A stretch of DNA of 64,000 nucleotides from JAPPLG01 sp965199935 (GCA_965199935.1 CBDATD010000002.1:248001-312000), one strand, 5' to 3'. Shown: positions 52,760 through 62,380, counted from the first letter of the stretch. Notes: generated by a model from the letters alone, not told the origin. Numbers and translations: made by a program.

Positions 52760-53491
52760 TCAATTTCCAGCTGTCATTTGTTGTTCGCAGTTTCTCCTAA
52801 AAATAAAATGGGCTAACCCTGTTTTACGTCTATGTGTTTTTTTATATTGAATTGCAAGGCTGCTCCAGGAGGGAAGATGGCGGTCTTTAAAGGAAAATTT
52901 TTTATAAGTCTTTATAGTTGCTATTTGCTCTTCTTTTGAAGATACAGCATTTAAGCGCTCCACAGCTGAAGGTACATCTTCTAGGGCATAGGGGTCGTTT
53001 CCAAAAATAAAATGAGCCAGCCCCATTCCTGTCTCGTATCCATTTTGTTCTTTATACCTCTTTACAAGCTGATACCATGAAGGAAGGCGCTTGTCTTTAC
53101 GGCGGAATTTCTCATAAGTTTTTACAGTTCTGATTTGCTCTGCTTCTGAAGATTTGGCATTCAAACGCACAATAACTGAGGGAATTTCTTCCAGAGCGTA
53201 ATATCTATCTAAAAATATAAAATGAGCCATCCCTTTTGTTGTCCGATATTTTTGTTTATACCGCTTTGCGAGTCCGTTCCAAGAGAGAAGCCTGGAATCC
53301 TTATGGCGAAATTTCTTATAGGTCTTTATATTTCTCATTTGCTCTGTTGGACTGGACAGCCTATTGAGCAGTGCTATTGCTAAAGGCGTCTCCTCTATCT
53401 CGTAGGGCTCCACATTGTCTTCTGCTGAAAGATTGAAGCCATAAAACAGCAGGAGAAATTTCAAGCAGATAAAACAGCATTTTCGCATCAT
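52760..53491 (-). CDS. Secreted protein with three internal repeats
   Basis: An unrecognised protein of 243 residues. The start at 53491 has GGGAGG six bases upstream and a signal peptide follows (MMRKCCFICLKFLLLFYG, mature from about residue 25). The mature part is three copies of about 60 residues, each with EQ-x(2)-IKTY.KF (NIKTYKKF, TVKTYEKF, TIKTYKKF), then LPSW..L...YK (LLSWNGLAKRYK, LPSWYQLVKRYK, LPSWSSLAIQYK) and a closing AHFIF. The repeats are basic and contain no cysteine. Copies begin around residues 35, 103 and 173. No function is inferred. Confidence 0.7.
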   Translation of the reverse strand: MMRKCCFICLKFLLLFYGFNLSAEDNVEPYEIEETPLAIALLNRLSSPTEQMRNIKTYKKFRHKDSRLLSWNGLAKRYKQKYRTTKGMAHFIFLDRYYALEEIPSVIVRLNAKSSEAEQIRTVKTYEKFRRKDKRLPSWYQLVKRYKEQNGYETGMGLAHFIFGNDPYALEDVPSAVERLNAVSSKEEQIATIKTYKKFSFKDRHLPSWSSLAIQYKKTHRRKTGLAHFIFRRNCEQQMTAGN

Positions 53492-53621
53492 TAAGAGCCT
53501 CCCGCCTTGATATGTGAACAAAGGCAGTCGATTGTATTTGTTCAATGAGAAAACACAATATTTTTTACAGAGAGTGAAATGTTTACATTGGGAAATTCAT
53601 AATCATCTCTACAGGTACACA

Positions 53622-53680
53622 GCCCCCTTTGGGCCGCCCCGCCGGCGGGCCGGTGGAGCCTCTGCGAAAGCGGGGAATAA
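53622..53680. other. GC-rich island with CCCGCCGGCGGG palindrome upstream of argS
   Basis: Between the repeat protein gene (minus) and argS (plus). The 12-bp perfect palindrome CCCGCCGGCGGG at 53638-53649 is embedded in a run of G and C quite unlike the flanking DNA. It could form a hairpin in the argS leader. Its role is unknown; no T-run follows. Confidence 0.35.
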
Positions 53681-53737
53681 AAGACTTAACTTCTACTGCT
53701 GTGTAGGATTACAATTTGTATTTAGAAGAGGTGAAAA

Positions 53738-55387
53738 GTGGAGAAAGTAAAGAAAGACTTAGCTCAAGCGCTTGCTCCTTTGCTTTCCATGCCTGCGTCC
53801 AAGATTGTATCTCTGATCGAAAAACCAAAACAAAGACAATGGGGGCTGTTATCCCTTCCTGTGTTTTCTTTGAGTTCAAATCCAGCTCAGCTGGCTCAGG
53901 ATTTATCAAAGAAAATTCAAGTAGAATTTATTTCTCAAACCACCGTTGCAGGGGGGGGGTTTTTAAACTTTCATTTTCATTCAAGGTACTTGCAAAAAGT
54001 GTTTAACGAAACTTTTTCAGGGGAAGCATGGTGGTCCTCGAAAAAAGGACAGGGGCAAACTTGGGTGATGGATTATTCTTCTCCCAATGTGGCAAAACAT
54101 ATGAATGCGGGGCATTTGAGAGCGACAGCCATTGGGCAGTCCTTGGTGAATATGGCGAGGGCGAGAGGCTACAAAGTAATTGCTCTAAATCATTTGGGAG
54201 ACTGGGGGACTCAATTTGGAAAGTTGATCACAGCTTATCAAAAATGGGGTTCCGAAATCTCTCTGCCTCATCTGGCGGATTTGTATGTGAAATTTCATAA
54301 ATGGGCCGACGATTCTTTGAATCAAGAGGCGAGACAGGTGTTTAAGGAAATGGAAGAAGGCAGGCATTTGGATCTTTGGTCTGCTTTTGTGAAAGCTTCT
54401 ATGGAGGATTATAGCTGTTTATGGAAAAGACTTGGGGTTCAACACGATTTGGTGTTGGGAGAGTCTTTCTATAGAGACAAAACCAAAGACGTTGAGAAAC
54501 TGCTGAAGCAGAAAAATCTTTTGGAAAAAAGCAAGGGTGCTTTGGTGGTTTTTACGGGAGAAAAAGACCCTCCCTGTTTGATCAGAAAAGGAGATGGGGC
54601 GTCAACTTACGCCTGCCGGGATTTAGCCAGTGTTCTTTACCGCTTTGAAGACTTAAAGGCGCAAAAAAACATTTATGTGGCTGGAGTGGATCATGCTTTG
54701 CATTTTAAACAGCTAAAAAAAGTTTTAGAAAAGATTCACCCCCAATGGTCTGAAAACACTATTCATCTCCCTTTTGGAATGTATCGCTTCAAAGGGAAGG
54801 GAAAATTGTCCTCCAGGCAGGGGCAGAGTGTTTCTTTATCAGATTTGATGGATCAATCTACAGAGAGAGTTTTGAATATTATTAAGAAAAAAAATCCTGC
54901 CTTAACAAATAAAGAGGAAACAGCAGAAAGTATAGGTATTGGAGCTTTGATTTTTAATGATTTGATGAATGATAGAGTCAAGGATGTAGATTTTTCTTGG
55001 GACAAAATTTTGAATTTTGAAGGGGACTCCGGCCCCTATGTTCAATACTGCCATGTACGTTGTGTCAGTCTGGTTCAAAAAGCAGGGTTGAAAGAGGCCT
55101 GGAGTGAGCTACCTCTTCAAGATGAATTGGAGGATTTAGAGTTGAGGCTGATAGAGGTTTTGATGGATTTTGAAAGTCAGTTTATCCAATCTTTTAATAA
55201 ATATAGCCCCCATATTTTATCCAGTTATTTATTAGAGTTATGCAGAATATTTAATCAATTTTATTCAAAATGCCGTATTTTGGACTCCCCCCGAAAGGTG
55301 TTTAGAGTGGGGCTGGTCAAAGCAGTTATGAGGGTTTTGAATCGAGGTCTTTATCTTTTGAATATCAAAGCTCCATCTTCTATGTAG
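53738..55387 (+). CDS. argS: Arginyl-tRNA synthetase
   Basis: Charges tRNA-Arg. The 549-residue class I enzyme starts with GTG after AGAGGTG. The HIGH-type motif is SSPNVAKHMNAGHLRATAIG (about 115-134), followed by LNHLGDWGTQFG. The KMSKS position reads GKLSSRQGQSVSL, a pattern seen in many ArgS enzymes that lack a standard KMSKS. The C-terminal anticodon domain with GPYVQYCHVR is present. It converges with trhO, only one base apart. Confidence 0.95.
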   Translation: MEKVKKDLAQALAPLLSMPASKIVSLIEKPKQRQWGLLSLPVFSLSSNPAQLAQDLSKKIQVEFISQTTVAGGGFLNFHFHSRYLQKVFNETFSGEAWWSSKKGQGQTWVMDYSSPNVAKHMNAGHLRATAIGQSLVNMARARGYKVIALNHLGDWGTQFGKLITAYQKWGSEISLPHLADLYVKFHKWADDSLNQEARQVFKEMEEGRHLDLWSAFVKASMEDYSCLWKRLGVQHDLVLGESFYRDKTKDVEKLLKQKNLLEKSKGALVVFTGEKDPPCLIRKGDGASTYACRDLASVLYRFEDLKAQKNIYVAGVDHALHFKQLKKVLEKIHPQWSENTIHLPFGMYRFKGKGKLSSRQGQSVSLSDLMDQSTERVLNIIKKKNPALTNKEETAESIGIGALIFNDLMNDRVKDVDFSWDKILNFEGDSGPYVQYCHVRCVSLVQKAGLKEAWSELPLQDELEDLELRLIEVLMDFESQFIQSFNKYSPHILSSYLLELCRIFNQFYSKCRILDSPRKVFRVGLVKAVMRVLNRGLYLLNIKAPSSM

Positions 55388-55388
55388 A

Positions 55389-56303
55389 TTATTGAGTGGA
55401 GATGGGATTTCTGTTTTTGTGTTTGTGTCCATTTTTGTAATGGTAAGAGCAGTTTTTAGAGCAGGTTCGATAAAAGCTGTTCTTTTTTACACAGAGGGAG
55501 CAGACAACACATTTTTTTTTGCAGTGTCTGCACAAGACAGAGTGATCTCCCGCCTGCCCGCAATGAGGACAAAGCCGGTATTTTGAAGAAGGCTTTAGCG
55601 TCTGATCCAGCGTCACTCGATGATCAAAAACAAACAGGTTCCCTTCAAAAAGGGAGTTTGGAAATTCTTTGAGGTAGTTGAGAATCCCTCCTTTAAGCTG
55701 GTAAACCTTTTGAAATCCCTGCATTTTCATTTCGTTAACCGCCTTTTCACAACGAATGCCTCCTGTGCAGTAAATAAGTGTTTTTTTATTCCTTGGCAGG
55801 CCGGCTTGTCTTAGTTTTTCTGGAAAATGTTTAAATTGGTCTAAGTGGAGATCCAAGGCCCCTCGAAATTTTCCCACCCGCACTTCATAATTGTTTCGAA
55901 TGTCCAGCAAAAGGGGTTTTTCCTGCAAAGCAGACTCCCATTCTGCAGGTGTTAAGCGCGTTCCTTTTGAAAAAGGAGAGAGCCTTTCTTTTCCTGAGGA
56001 AACCAGTTCTTTTTTTATTTTAATTCTCAGTTTTTTAAAGCCCCAAGAATGAGACATTTGCCATCTGGCTTGAATAGGAATTCCTGTCTCTTCGCGTAAA
56101 ATCTGCAAATATCTTTTTAGATGACGCAAAGAACCCACTAAGGTAGCATTGACGCCTTCGCTGGAAAGCAACACCAAGCCTCGAAGCCCCGCGCCTTTCT
56201 TTTGAATCATTTCACTTAAGGTGTGGAGGCGTCCGCGGGGCAGAGGATGATAGTGGTAAAAAGTGCAGACAGAAAGGGTTTTTTTAGCTGAGAGCGGGTT
56301 CAT
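55389..56303 (-). CDS. trhO: tRNA uridine(34) hydroxylase TrhO (rhodanese family)
   Basis: Oxygen-dependent enzyme that hydroxylates the wobble uridine of certain tRNAs (formerly YceA). An N-terminal acylphosphatase-like part (LVLLSSEGVNATLVGS) is followed by a rhodanese domain (about 115-215) whose active-site cysteine is Cys179 in YCTGGIRCEKA. The C-terminal region (about 245-285) is rich in CxxC pairs (CPHCGQAG, CRHCKKKC, CSLC), giving probable zinc binding. Length of 304 residues is typical of the longer form. Confidence 0.9.
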   Translation of the reverse strand: MNPLSAKKTLSVCTFYHYHPLPRGRLHTLSEMIQKKGAGLRGLVLLSSEGVNATLVGSLRHLKRYLQILREETGIPIQARWQMSHSWGFKKLRIKIKKELVSSGKERLSPFSKGTRLTPAEWESALQEKPLLLDIRNNYEVRVGKFRGALDLHLDQFKHFPEKLRQAGLPRNKKTLIYCTGGIRCEKAVNEMKMQGFQKVYQLKGGILNYLKEFPNSLFEGNLFVFDHRVTLDQTLKPSSKYRLCPHCGQAGDHSVLCRHCKKKCVVCSLCVKKNSFYRTCSKNCSYHYKNGHKHKNRNPISTQ

Positions 56304-56345
56304 AGGAGAGATTTTACTGGAAATGAAAAAAAGAGCAATAAAAAG

Positions 56346-57236
56346 ATGAATGTTCTAAAGGTTTCAAATCTAGTTAAGAATTATGGGGGCTTTTGTGCAG
56401 TCGATAAGGTGTCCCTGCAGGTGAAAAAAGGAGAAATACTGGGATTGTTAGGGCCTAACGGCGCCGGCAAAACTTCTTTGATTCACTCTATTATGACTTT
56501 GGAGGATTTTCAAAGCGGCTCCATTGAGGTTTGCGGCTATAATGTTAAAAAAGAAATACGTCTATGCAAGTCTGCTGTGGGGTATATGCCTCAAGAAGTA
56601 ATCAACCATTCTTATTTTGCTTTAGAAGAAGTGCTTTACTACCACTCAGGGTATTACGGCTGTTTTAATAATCAAGATTATTTGGAGCATTTGATGAAAA
56701 AGTTCTCCCTCTGGGAGCAGAGAAAAAAACGCATCATACAACTGAGCGGCGGTATGAAAAGACGCCTCTTGCTGGCAAAATCTTTAGTGCATAAACCTCA
56801 ACTTTTACTATTGGATGAACCCACTTCAGGTGTGGATGTCCGCCTGCGGGATGATATATGGGAGTTTGTGCGGGGTTTGAGGGATGAAGGAAAGGCGGTT
56901 TTGTTTACGACACACTATCTGGAGGAAGCAGAAAAACTTTGTGACCGTGTGGCCATTATTCACAAGGGAAAACTGGTTCGGCAGAATAAGACGGCAAATT
57001 TAATACAGGAATTTACCTTGAGAAAACTGAATGTTCAGCTGAAAACAAAAGTGAGCGTCAAACACAAGTATTTGAAGTCTGAAGGTGAAAATCACTTGGA
57101 GTTTCAAATTCCATTTTCTGTAGATATAGGAGGGCTGTTGGAGGAGGCCGGTTTGAGCCTTTCTCAAATTCAAGATATTCAGATTCAGGAGGGCCGGCTG
57201 GAAGATGTTTTCAAAGATGTATTGGAGGGAGAGTAA
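56346..57236 (+). CDS. ABC transporter ATP-binding protein (ABC-2/NodI-like)
   Basis: ATPase of an exporter, paired with the permease gene that follows five bases later. Walker A is GPNGAGKT at about 36-43, the signature is LSGGMKRRL at about 133-141, and Walker B is LLLLDEPTSGVD at about 153-164. The C-terminal extension (about 220-296) is typical of drug- and polysaccharide-type ABC-2 ATPases. The exported substrate cannot be predicted. The pair may be transcribed together with cmk. Confidence 0.92.
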   Translation: MNVLKVSNLVKNYGGFCAVDKVSLQVKKGEILGLLGPNGAGKTSLIHSIMTLEDFQSGSIEVCGYNVKKEIRLCKSAVGYMPQEVINHSYFALEEVLYYHSGYYGCFNNQDYLEHLMKKFSLWEQRKKRIIQLSGGMKRRLLLAKSLVHKPQLLLLDEPTSGVDVRLRDDIWEFVRGLRDEGKAVLFTTHYLEEAEKLCDRVAIIHKGKLVRQNKTANLIQEFTLRKLNVQLKTKVSVKHKYLKSEGENHLEFQIPFSVDIGGLLEEAGLSLSQIQDIQIQEGRLEDVFKDVLEGE

Positions 57237-57240
57237 AAGC

Positions 57241-58059
57241 ATGTTAAGTTCTGCTCAAGTTAAAGAGATTCAAAAACGCATCAAATGGCTTCCGTTTGCC
57301 GCTTTTTTTAAGAGAGAGATACACCGCTTTTCAAAAGTGTTTGTTCAAACTATTTTTATCCCTGTCATTAATGCCTCTCTTTATCTTGTTATTTTTGGGA
57401 TCAGCCTGGGATCCCGCCTGCACCTGGAAGGCTTATCCTATTTGGAGTTTATTATTCCAGGGCTGGTGATGATGAGCTGTTTATCTAATGCTTTTCAAAA
57501 CAGCGCCAGTTCCATTCTCAGCTTAAAATTTGCAGGGGATATTGTGGATGTTCGGGTTTCTCCTATGACTATTCAGCAAACTCTGTGGGCCTTGGCCTTT
57601 GGAGGAGTGTGCCGGGGGGTTTTCGTTGGAGGCCTTGTTTTATTGATAGGAGAGCTTTTTCATTTTTACTATTTGGACCGCTGGTTGATCCCTCATTCTG
57701 CAGGAGGGTTGTTGGTTTTTTCTATTTTGGCAGGCTTGGTGTTTAGCAAAATGGGTGTTGTTATCGCTCTTTGGGCTAGAACCTTTGATCATATTGGAGC
57801 GGTGGGGGGCCTGGTTATCACCCCTTTGACTTATTTGGGAGGAGTGTTTTTTTCACTGGATATGCTCAGTCCTTTTTGGCAGAAAGTTTCCTTGTTTAAT
57901 CCTATTTTGTATTTTATCAATGGGGTTCGGTGGAGTCTCATTGGCGTGTCGGATGTCATCCCTGCTGTCAGTCTGATCGTGTCGGTTTTGGCTTTGATAT
58001 TGTGTCATGCTGCAGGAGTTTTTATGATTAAAAACAGCCGGTACTACCGTCGATGGTAG
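57241..58059 (+). CDS. ABC-2 type transporter permease
   Basis: Membrane partner of the ATPase upstream. I chose the ATG at 57241, preceded by GGAGAG, giving 272 residues; the earlier in-frame ATG at 57205 overlaps the ATPase gene. About six membrane helices are visible, with the conserved SNAFQNSASSILSLKFAGDI and PLTYLGGVFFSLDMLSPFWQ segments of NodJ/DrrB-like permeases. Substrate unknown. Confidence 0.9.
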   Translation: MLSSAQVKEIQKRIKWLPFAAFFKREIHRFSKVFVQTIFIPVINASLYLVIFGISLGSRLHLEGLSYLEFIIPGLVMMSCLSNAFQNSASSILSLKFAGDIVDVRVSPMTIQQTLWALAFGGVCRGVFVGGLVLLIGELFHFYYLDRWLIPHSAGGLLVFSILAGLVFSKMGVVIALWARTFDHIGAVGGLVITPLTYLGGVFFSLDMLSPFWQKVSLFNPILYFINGVRWSLIGVSDVIPAVSLIVSVLALILCHAAGVFMIKNSRYYRRW

Positions 58060-58069
58060 GAGAGAGCAA

Positions 58070-58726
58070 ATGAAAAATGCGGTGATCACTGTCGATGGTC
58101 CGGCGGCTTCCGGTAAAAGTGTTCTCTGCCGAAGACTCGCCCAAAAATTGGAGCTTTGGGACTGGCTTTCCACAGGAGTTTTCTATCGGGGTTTGGCTTG
58201 CATGATTACCGAGTTGTCTTTAAAAGACTCTGAAGAAAAGTGGCCCGATTTGATTTCTCAAGAAAAATGGGAAGTAAAAAAAGAAAAACATCAGACCTCT
58301 TTTTGGCACAATGGGAAAAATAAAACTTCTTTGATTTACAACGCTGATATGGATCAGATGGCTTCCAAGGCCGCGGGAAGCGCTCCTGTCCGCCGGGCTT
58401 TGATCCCCTATCAGCGGGTTCATAAGGAAGAGGGCAGAGGGCTTATTGCAGAGGGCAGGGACTGCGGTACAGCGATCTTCCCGGAGGCGGGTTTAAAAAT
58501 TTATTTAACAGCTCAAGATGAAATTCGAGCCCAAAGAAGAGCGAAGGAGAGAAATGAACTGGCAGACCGTGTGATTTCAGAGCAGAGGAAAAGGGATTAT
58601 TCAGATTCCATGAGGGCTTTTAATCCTTTGAAAAAACCGGAAGGAGCCTGGGTGATTCATACGGATCGATATTCGCTGGAGGACATGGAGGAAATGGTTT
58701 ACCGGAAAGCTCTATATTTATTTTAA
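58070..58726 (+). CDS. cmk: Cytidylate kinase
   Basis: Phosphorylates CMP/dCMP. The 218-residue protein has the P-loop VDGPAASGKSVLCRRLA at about 8-24, LSTGVFYRGLA and the EGRDCGTAIFPEAGLKIYLTA segment, typical of CMP kinases. It is followed by rpsA after 62 bases, the common cmk-rpsA order, which supports the call. Confidence 0.95.
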   Translation: MKNAVITVDGPAASGKSVLCRRLAQKLELWDWLSTGVFYRGLACMITELSLKDSEEKWPDLISQEKWEVKKEKHQTSFWHNGKNKTSLIYNADMDQMASKAAGSAPVRRALIPYQRVHKEEGRGLIAEGRDCGTAIFPEAGLKIYLTAQDEIRAQRRAKERNELADRVISEQRKRDYSDSMRAFNPLKKPEGAWVIHTDRYSLEDMEEMVYRKALYLF

Positions 58727-58788
58727 TTGACTTTCTTTGTTTTTTAGGCAGAATGACGTTTCACTATCACAGACGTTAAGAGGATAAA

Positions 58789-60675
58789 ATGGTTTTTAAG
58801 AAAGACGCCGTCGAAGCTCCGAAGGCTTCCGGCAAAAACACTCAAATTCAAGGAGAAAGTCTGCTGGCTCAGTTGGACAAAGAAGACGCCGGCATTGAAC
58901 CCAACCCTCATGAAAAATCTTACACCAGGGAATCCCAGGATTTCGCTCCTTTTTATGATAAAAACATAGCTCACCAAAACTTTGAGGCGGGGGCTATCAT
59001 CAAAGGCAAAATTGTAGATGCGGGCGGGGACTATGTGGTTGTAGATGTAGGATATAAAAGCGAAGGATTGATTCCAAAATCAGAGTTTCAAGGAGCAGAG
59101 GGTTTTGTCGGTATCGATATCGGAGCGGAAGTGGAAGTTTATATCGACTCTATTGAGAATGACAACGGTATGATGGGGTTGTCCAAAGACAGAGCCGATA
59201 TTATCCGTGTATGGGAGGATATTTCCAGAGTGGCCAAAAATCAGGAGATCATTGAAGGTACAGTCATTGCAAAAATTAAAGGAGGCCTTCAAGTGGATAT
59301 TGGAGGAGTCAAAGCCTTTCTTCCGGGAAGCCAGCTGGAGCTGAGGCCCGTGAGAAACCTCAACCCGTACTTAGGAAAAAAGTATTCCTTTAAAATTATT
59401 AAATTTAATCAGAAAAGAGGGAATATTGTTCTTTCTAGAAGAGTTATTTTAGAAGAGGAGAGAGCCAGTTTGAGAAGCCAAACTTTGGACGGCATTGAAA
59501 AAGGATCAGTGGTCAGCGGCATTGTAAAAAATATTACGGATTATGGTGTGTTTTTAGATTTAGGAGGCATTGACGGGCTTTTGCATATTACAGATATCAG
59601 CTGGAGCAGAATCAAACATCCTTCTGAAAAACTTTCTATTGGTGAATCAGTGAAAGTGAAAGTTCTAAAATTTGATAAAGAGAAAAAGAGGGTGAGTTTG
59701 GGATTAAAGCAGATGCATGAGCATGAAAATCCTTGGGAGCAGATGAAAGATGAGATTAAGGCGGGATCTAAGGTTAAAGGCAGGGTGATGAGTTTCACGG
59801 ACTACGGAGCTTTTGTGGCCATCAAGGAGGGGGTCGAAGGTCTTGTGCATATCAGTGAAATGAGCTGGGGAAAAAAGATTAAGAATCCTTCAGAAGCGTT
59901 AAAAATAGGAGATGAAGTAGATCTACAGGTGATTCACATTGACCAAGAACAGCAGCGTATTAGTTTCAGCATGAAGAGACTGGAGGAGAATCCATTTCAA
60001 AAATGGATTGATAAGTATCCCACAGGGGTTCATCTGGAGGTTGTCGTAAATGCCAGTGTAGATTTTGGGTTTCTTGTGCATTTTTCAGAGGATGAAGAAG
60101 TTCAAGGTTTGATCCGTTTGGCAGATTTAACTTGGTCTTCACGGGCGACAAAGCCGAAGTATCAAATTGGAGACAAAATAAAAGCAGTTGTTTTAGGTTT
60201 TAATGTAGAAGAGGAAAGATTTCAGTTAGGAGTGAAGCAGTTGCATAAAAACCCTTGGGAGCAGATTGAATCTCTTTATTCTATTGGTTCTGTTTACAAA
60301 GTGAAAGTGGTGAAAATAATGGATTTTGGAGCCTTTGTGGAATTGTGCGGCCATGAAGACGCCGGCGCTGTAGAGGGTTTGATCCATATCAGTGAATTGG
60401 ACACAAAAAGAGTGGCCAAAGTAGAAGATGTTGTAAAGATTGGAGATATTTTGTCTGCTGAAATTATTACTATGGACAAGGAGTCTCATAAAATCGGCCT
60501 CAGCGTGAAGTTGGTGAAATTGAGGCAGGGGGGTGAGTCTTCCGTTAGGGAAGATGCAGAATCTGCGGGATCTTCAAGCAGTAAGCCTGAAGAGCAGAAA
60601 GAGAGTTTCTTTGCAAAAGCTCTGCGTGCTTCTATCTCTAAAACAGCGAAAAAGGAAAAATCTGAGGAAGCATAG
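58789..60675 (+). CDS. rpsA: 30S ribosomal protein S1
   Basis: mRNA-binding ribosomal protein required for translation initiation. The 628-residue protein has six S1 RNA-binding repeats, recognisable by DYGVFLDLGGIDGLLHITD, DYGAFVAIKEGVEGLVHISE and DFGAFVELCGHEDAGA-type segments. The N-terminus begins with about 60 disordered charged residues, and the tail after the last S1 domain is Ser/Lys-rich. It is full length compared with the 550-600 residues usual for S1, slightly longer because of the extensions. Confidence 0.95.
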   Translation: MVFKKDAVEAPKASGKNTQIQGESLLAQLDKEDAGIEPNPHEKSYTRESQDFAPFYDKNIAHQNFEAGAIIKGKIVDAGGDYVVVDVGYKSEGLIPKSEFQGAEGFVGIDIGAEVEVYIDSIENDNGMMGLSKDRADIIRVWEDISRVAKNQEIIEGTVIAKIKGGLQVDIGGVKAFLPGSQLELRPVRNLNPYLGKKYSFKIIKFNQKRGNIVLSRRVILEEERASLRSQTLDGIEKGSVVSGIVKNITDYGVFLDLGGIDGLLHITDISWSRIKHPSEKLSIGESVKVKVLKFDKEKKRVSLGLKQMHEHENPWEQMKDEIKAGSKVKGRVMSFTDYGAFVAIKEGVEGLVHISEMSWGKKIKNPSEALKIGDEVDLQVIHIDQEQQRISFSMKRLEENPFQKWIDKYPTGVHLEVVVNASVDFGFLVHFSEDEEVQGLIRLADLTWSSRATKPKYQIGDKIKAVVLGFNVEEERFQLGVKQLHKNPWEQIESLYSIGSVYKVKVVKIMDFGAFVELCGHEDAGAVEGLIHISELDTKRVAKVEDVVKIGDILSAEIITMDKESHKIGLSVKLVKLRQGGESSVREDAESAGSSSSKPEEQKESFFAKALRASISKTAKKEKSEEA

Positions 60676-60683
60676 AGGTTCTT

Positions 60684-61649
60684 ATGAATCAGCAAAAGAG
60701 TGGTTTTCTGTCTTCCGTCAGTCAAAGTGTTATGTTGGCAGTCAACGTTCTTGTTTTGCTGTTTATCCTAGGCGGGTGCATGGCTTTTTGCTCTGCTTTT
60801 GCCGGAAGGTCTTCGCTTTCCTCTCTTCGCGACAGGGTTTCTGAGGATTCCATTTTAGTTTTGAGGCTGGAAGGTCTGATTATTGATTCATCAGAGTTTT
60901 TGGAAGATCTGCACGAGTATATAGGAGATAAAAGGATTAAAGGGGTTTTGATTCGTGTGGATTCTCCGGGAGGCACCACATCAGCCAGTCAGGAGATTTA
61001 TAAAGAAATTCATCGGTTAAAGGCTTTGCATAAGAAGCCTATTGTGGTTTCCATGGGCTCCCTTGGGGCCAGTGGAGCTTTTTATATTTCAATGGCCGGG
61101 GATAAAATTGTAGCAAATCCCGCCACCTTAATGGGGTCCATTGGTGTTGTTATTTATCTCACTAATTTAGAGAGGTTATATGAATGGGCTAAAGTGGAAA
61201 ATTATGTTTTAAAAACAGGGGAGTTCAAAGATTCAGGCTCTCAATTCCGCCCCTTGACGAATAGAGAGAGAGATTTGTTTCAAGACTTAATGGACCAATT
61301 TTTGAATCACTTTAAAGAGGTGATTATCAAGGACAGAAAGCTGTCCAATGAGCTGGTAGAAGAGTTTGCAGATGGACGTGTATTTTCTGGAGAGACAGGT
61401 CTCCTTCAAGGGTTTATTGATCAAACGGGCACTTACTATGAGGCCTTGAATCTTGTTGGGGAAATGACAGGTTTGGGAGAGGATCCAGAAGTTTTTGAGC
61501 CGTTTGAAAAAACAGACCGCTGGATGGAGCTATTTAATATTTCTTTGAGTTCCCTTTTCTCTCGGTTTCGACAGCCTTTTTTTATTCGGCAGGAATTAAA
61601 AGCCCGTCCACTGTATCTTCTGCCTGAGACCGTTGGTCTTTCCAGATGA
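60684..61649 (+). CDS. sppA: Signal peptide peptidase SppA (short form)
   Basis: Membrane-anchored serine protease that degrades leftover signal peptides. One N-terminal membrane helix (about 17-40) precedes the S49 domain. The catalytic serine is Ser130 in SMGSLGASGAFYIS, and the general-base lysine should be the one in GEFKDSGSQ (about 179-187). RVDSPGG at about 91-97 is typical. It lies 8 bases after rpsA, and its stop overlaps the rhomboid gene start. Confidence 0.92.
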   Translation: MNQQKSGFLSSVSQSVMLAVNVLVLLFILGGCMAFCSAFAGRSSLSSLRDRVSEDSILVLRLEGLIIDSSEFLEDLHEYIGDKRIKGVLIRVDSPGGTTSASQEIYKEIHRLKALHKKPIVVSMGSLGASGAFYISMAGDKIVANPATLMGSIGVVIYLTNLERLYEWAKVENYVLKTGEFKDSGSQFRPLTNRERDLFQDLMDQFLNHFKEVIIKDRKLSNELVEEFADGRVFSGETGLLQGFIDQTGTYYEALNLVGEMTGLGEDPEVFEPFEKTDRWMELFNISLSSLFSRFRQPFFIRQELKARPLYLLPETVGLSR

Positions 61650-62380
61650 GATCTGTGTATTCTATTGGTTTCCCGGTGGTGTCTCCGCTTGTCAAAGCTC
61701 TGGTTGCGGCAAATGCGGCTGTGTGGTTTTTTTTAATACTTCTGCTTCAGCAGTTTTTTTTGGATTCCCCTTATGTTTTTCAGTTTCTAGGTCTGGTTCC
61801 TTCAGAATTTTTGAGCGGCTTCCTGTGGCAGCCTTTCACCTACATGTTTATTCATTCCTCCGGTCTTTTTCACATTTTGTTCAATATGGTGATTTTATGG
61901 ATGTTTGGCTCAGAGCTGGAGAGGCTTTGGGGGTCTCGGTTTTTTCTTGCTTATTACTTAACCTGCGGAGTGGGCGCAGCTCTTATCTATTGTACTGCTT
62001 TAACGATCATTGCTTTTTTTACAGAAGTGCATTTAACGGGAGTGCCTGTTGTAGGCTCTTCGGGGGCTGTCTTCGGATTGATGGTGGCTTACGGTCTTAT
62101 TTTTAAGGATCGAATTTTATACGTTATGATGATTTTTCCAATGAAAGCGCGCACCTTCGTTTTCTTTCTTGCAGGTATTGAAGTTTTGAGTATGTTGAGT
62201 TCCGGGCTGGGAGGTCCTGTGGCCAATCTGGCGCATTTAGGGGGATTGGCGACGGGATTTCTTTTTTTAATTTGCTGGAAAAATTGGCATCTTTTTTCGT
62301 CTTGGGTTAAGCGAAAAAGACCTTATCGCCTGCATGTGGTCCGCTCTGATCCTGCCGGCGGGAAGAGACGCTGGCACTGA
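61646..62380 (+). CDS. Rhomboid-family intramembrane serine protease
   Basis: Cleaves transmembrane segments within the membrane. The 244-residue protein has about six helices. The catalytic serine is Ser139 in VVGSSGAVFGLM, the histidine is His197 in ANLAHLGG, and the conserved HxxxN (His76, Asn80) is in FHILFN. The C-terminal tail is basic. It is coupled to sppA by a four-base overlap (ATGA). Confidence 0.92.
   Translation: MRSVYSIGFPVVSPLVKALVAANAAVWFFLILLLQQFFLDSPYVFQFLGLVPSEFLSGFLWQPFTYMFIHSSGLFHILFNMVILWMFGSELERLWGSRFFLAYYLTCGVGAALIYCTALTIIAFFTEVHLTGVPVVGSSGAVFGLMVAYGLIFKDRILYVMMIFPMKARTFVFFLAGIEVLSMLSSGLGGPVANLAHLGGLATGFLFLICWKNWHLFSSWVKRKRPYRLHVVRSDPAGGKRRWH

Noticed and set aside
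61633..62106. 157-codon frame overlapping the rhomboid gene
   Set aside because: The rhomboid frame has the catalytic GSSG and His motifs; this frame is a shadow.
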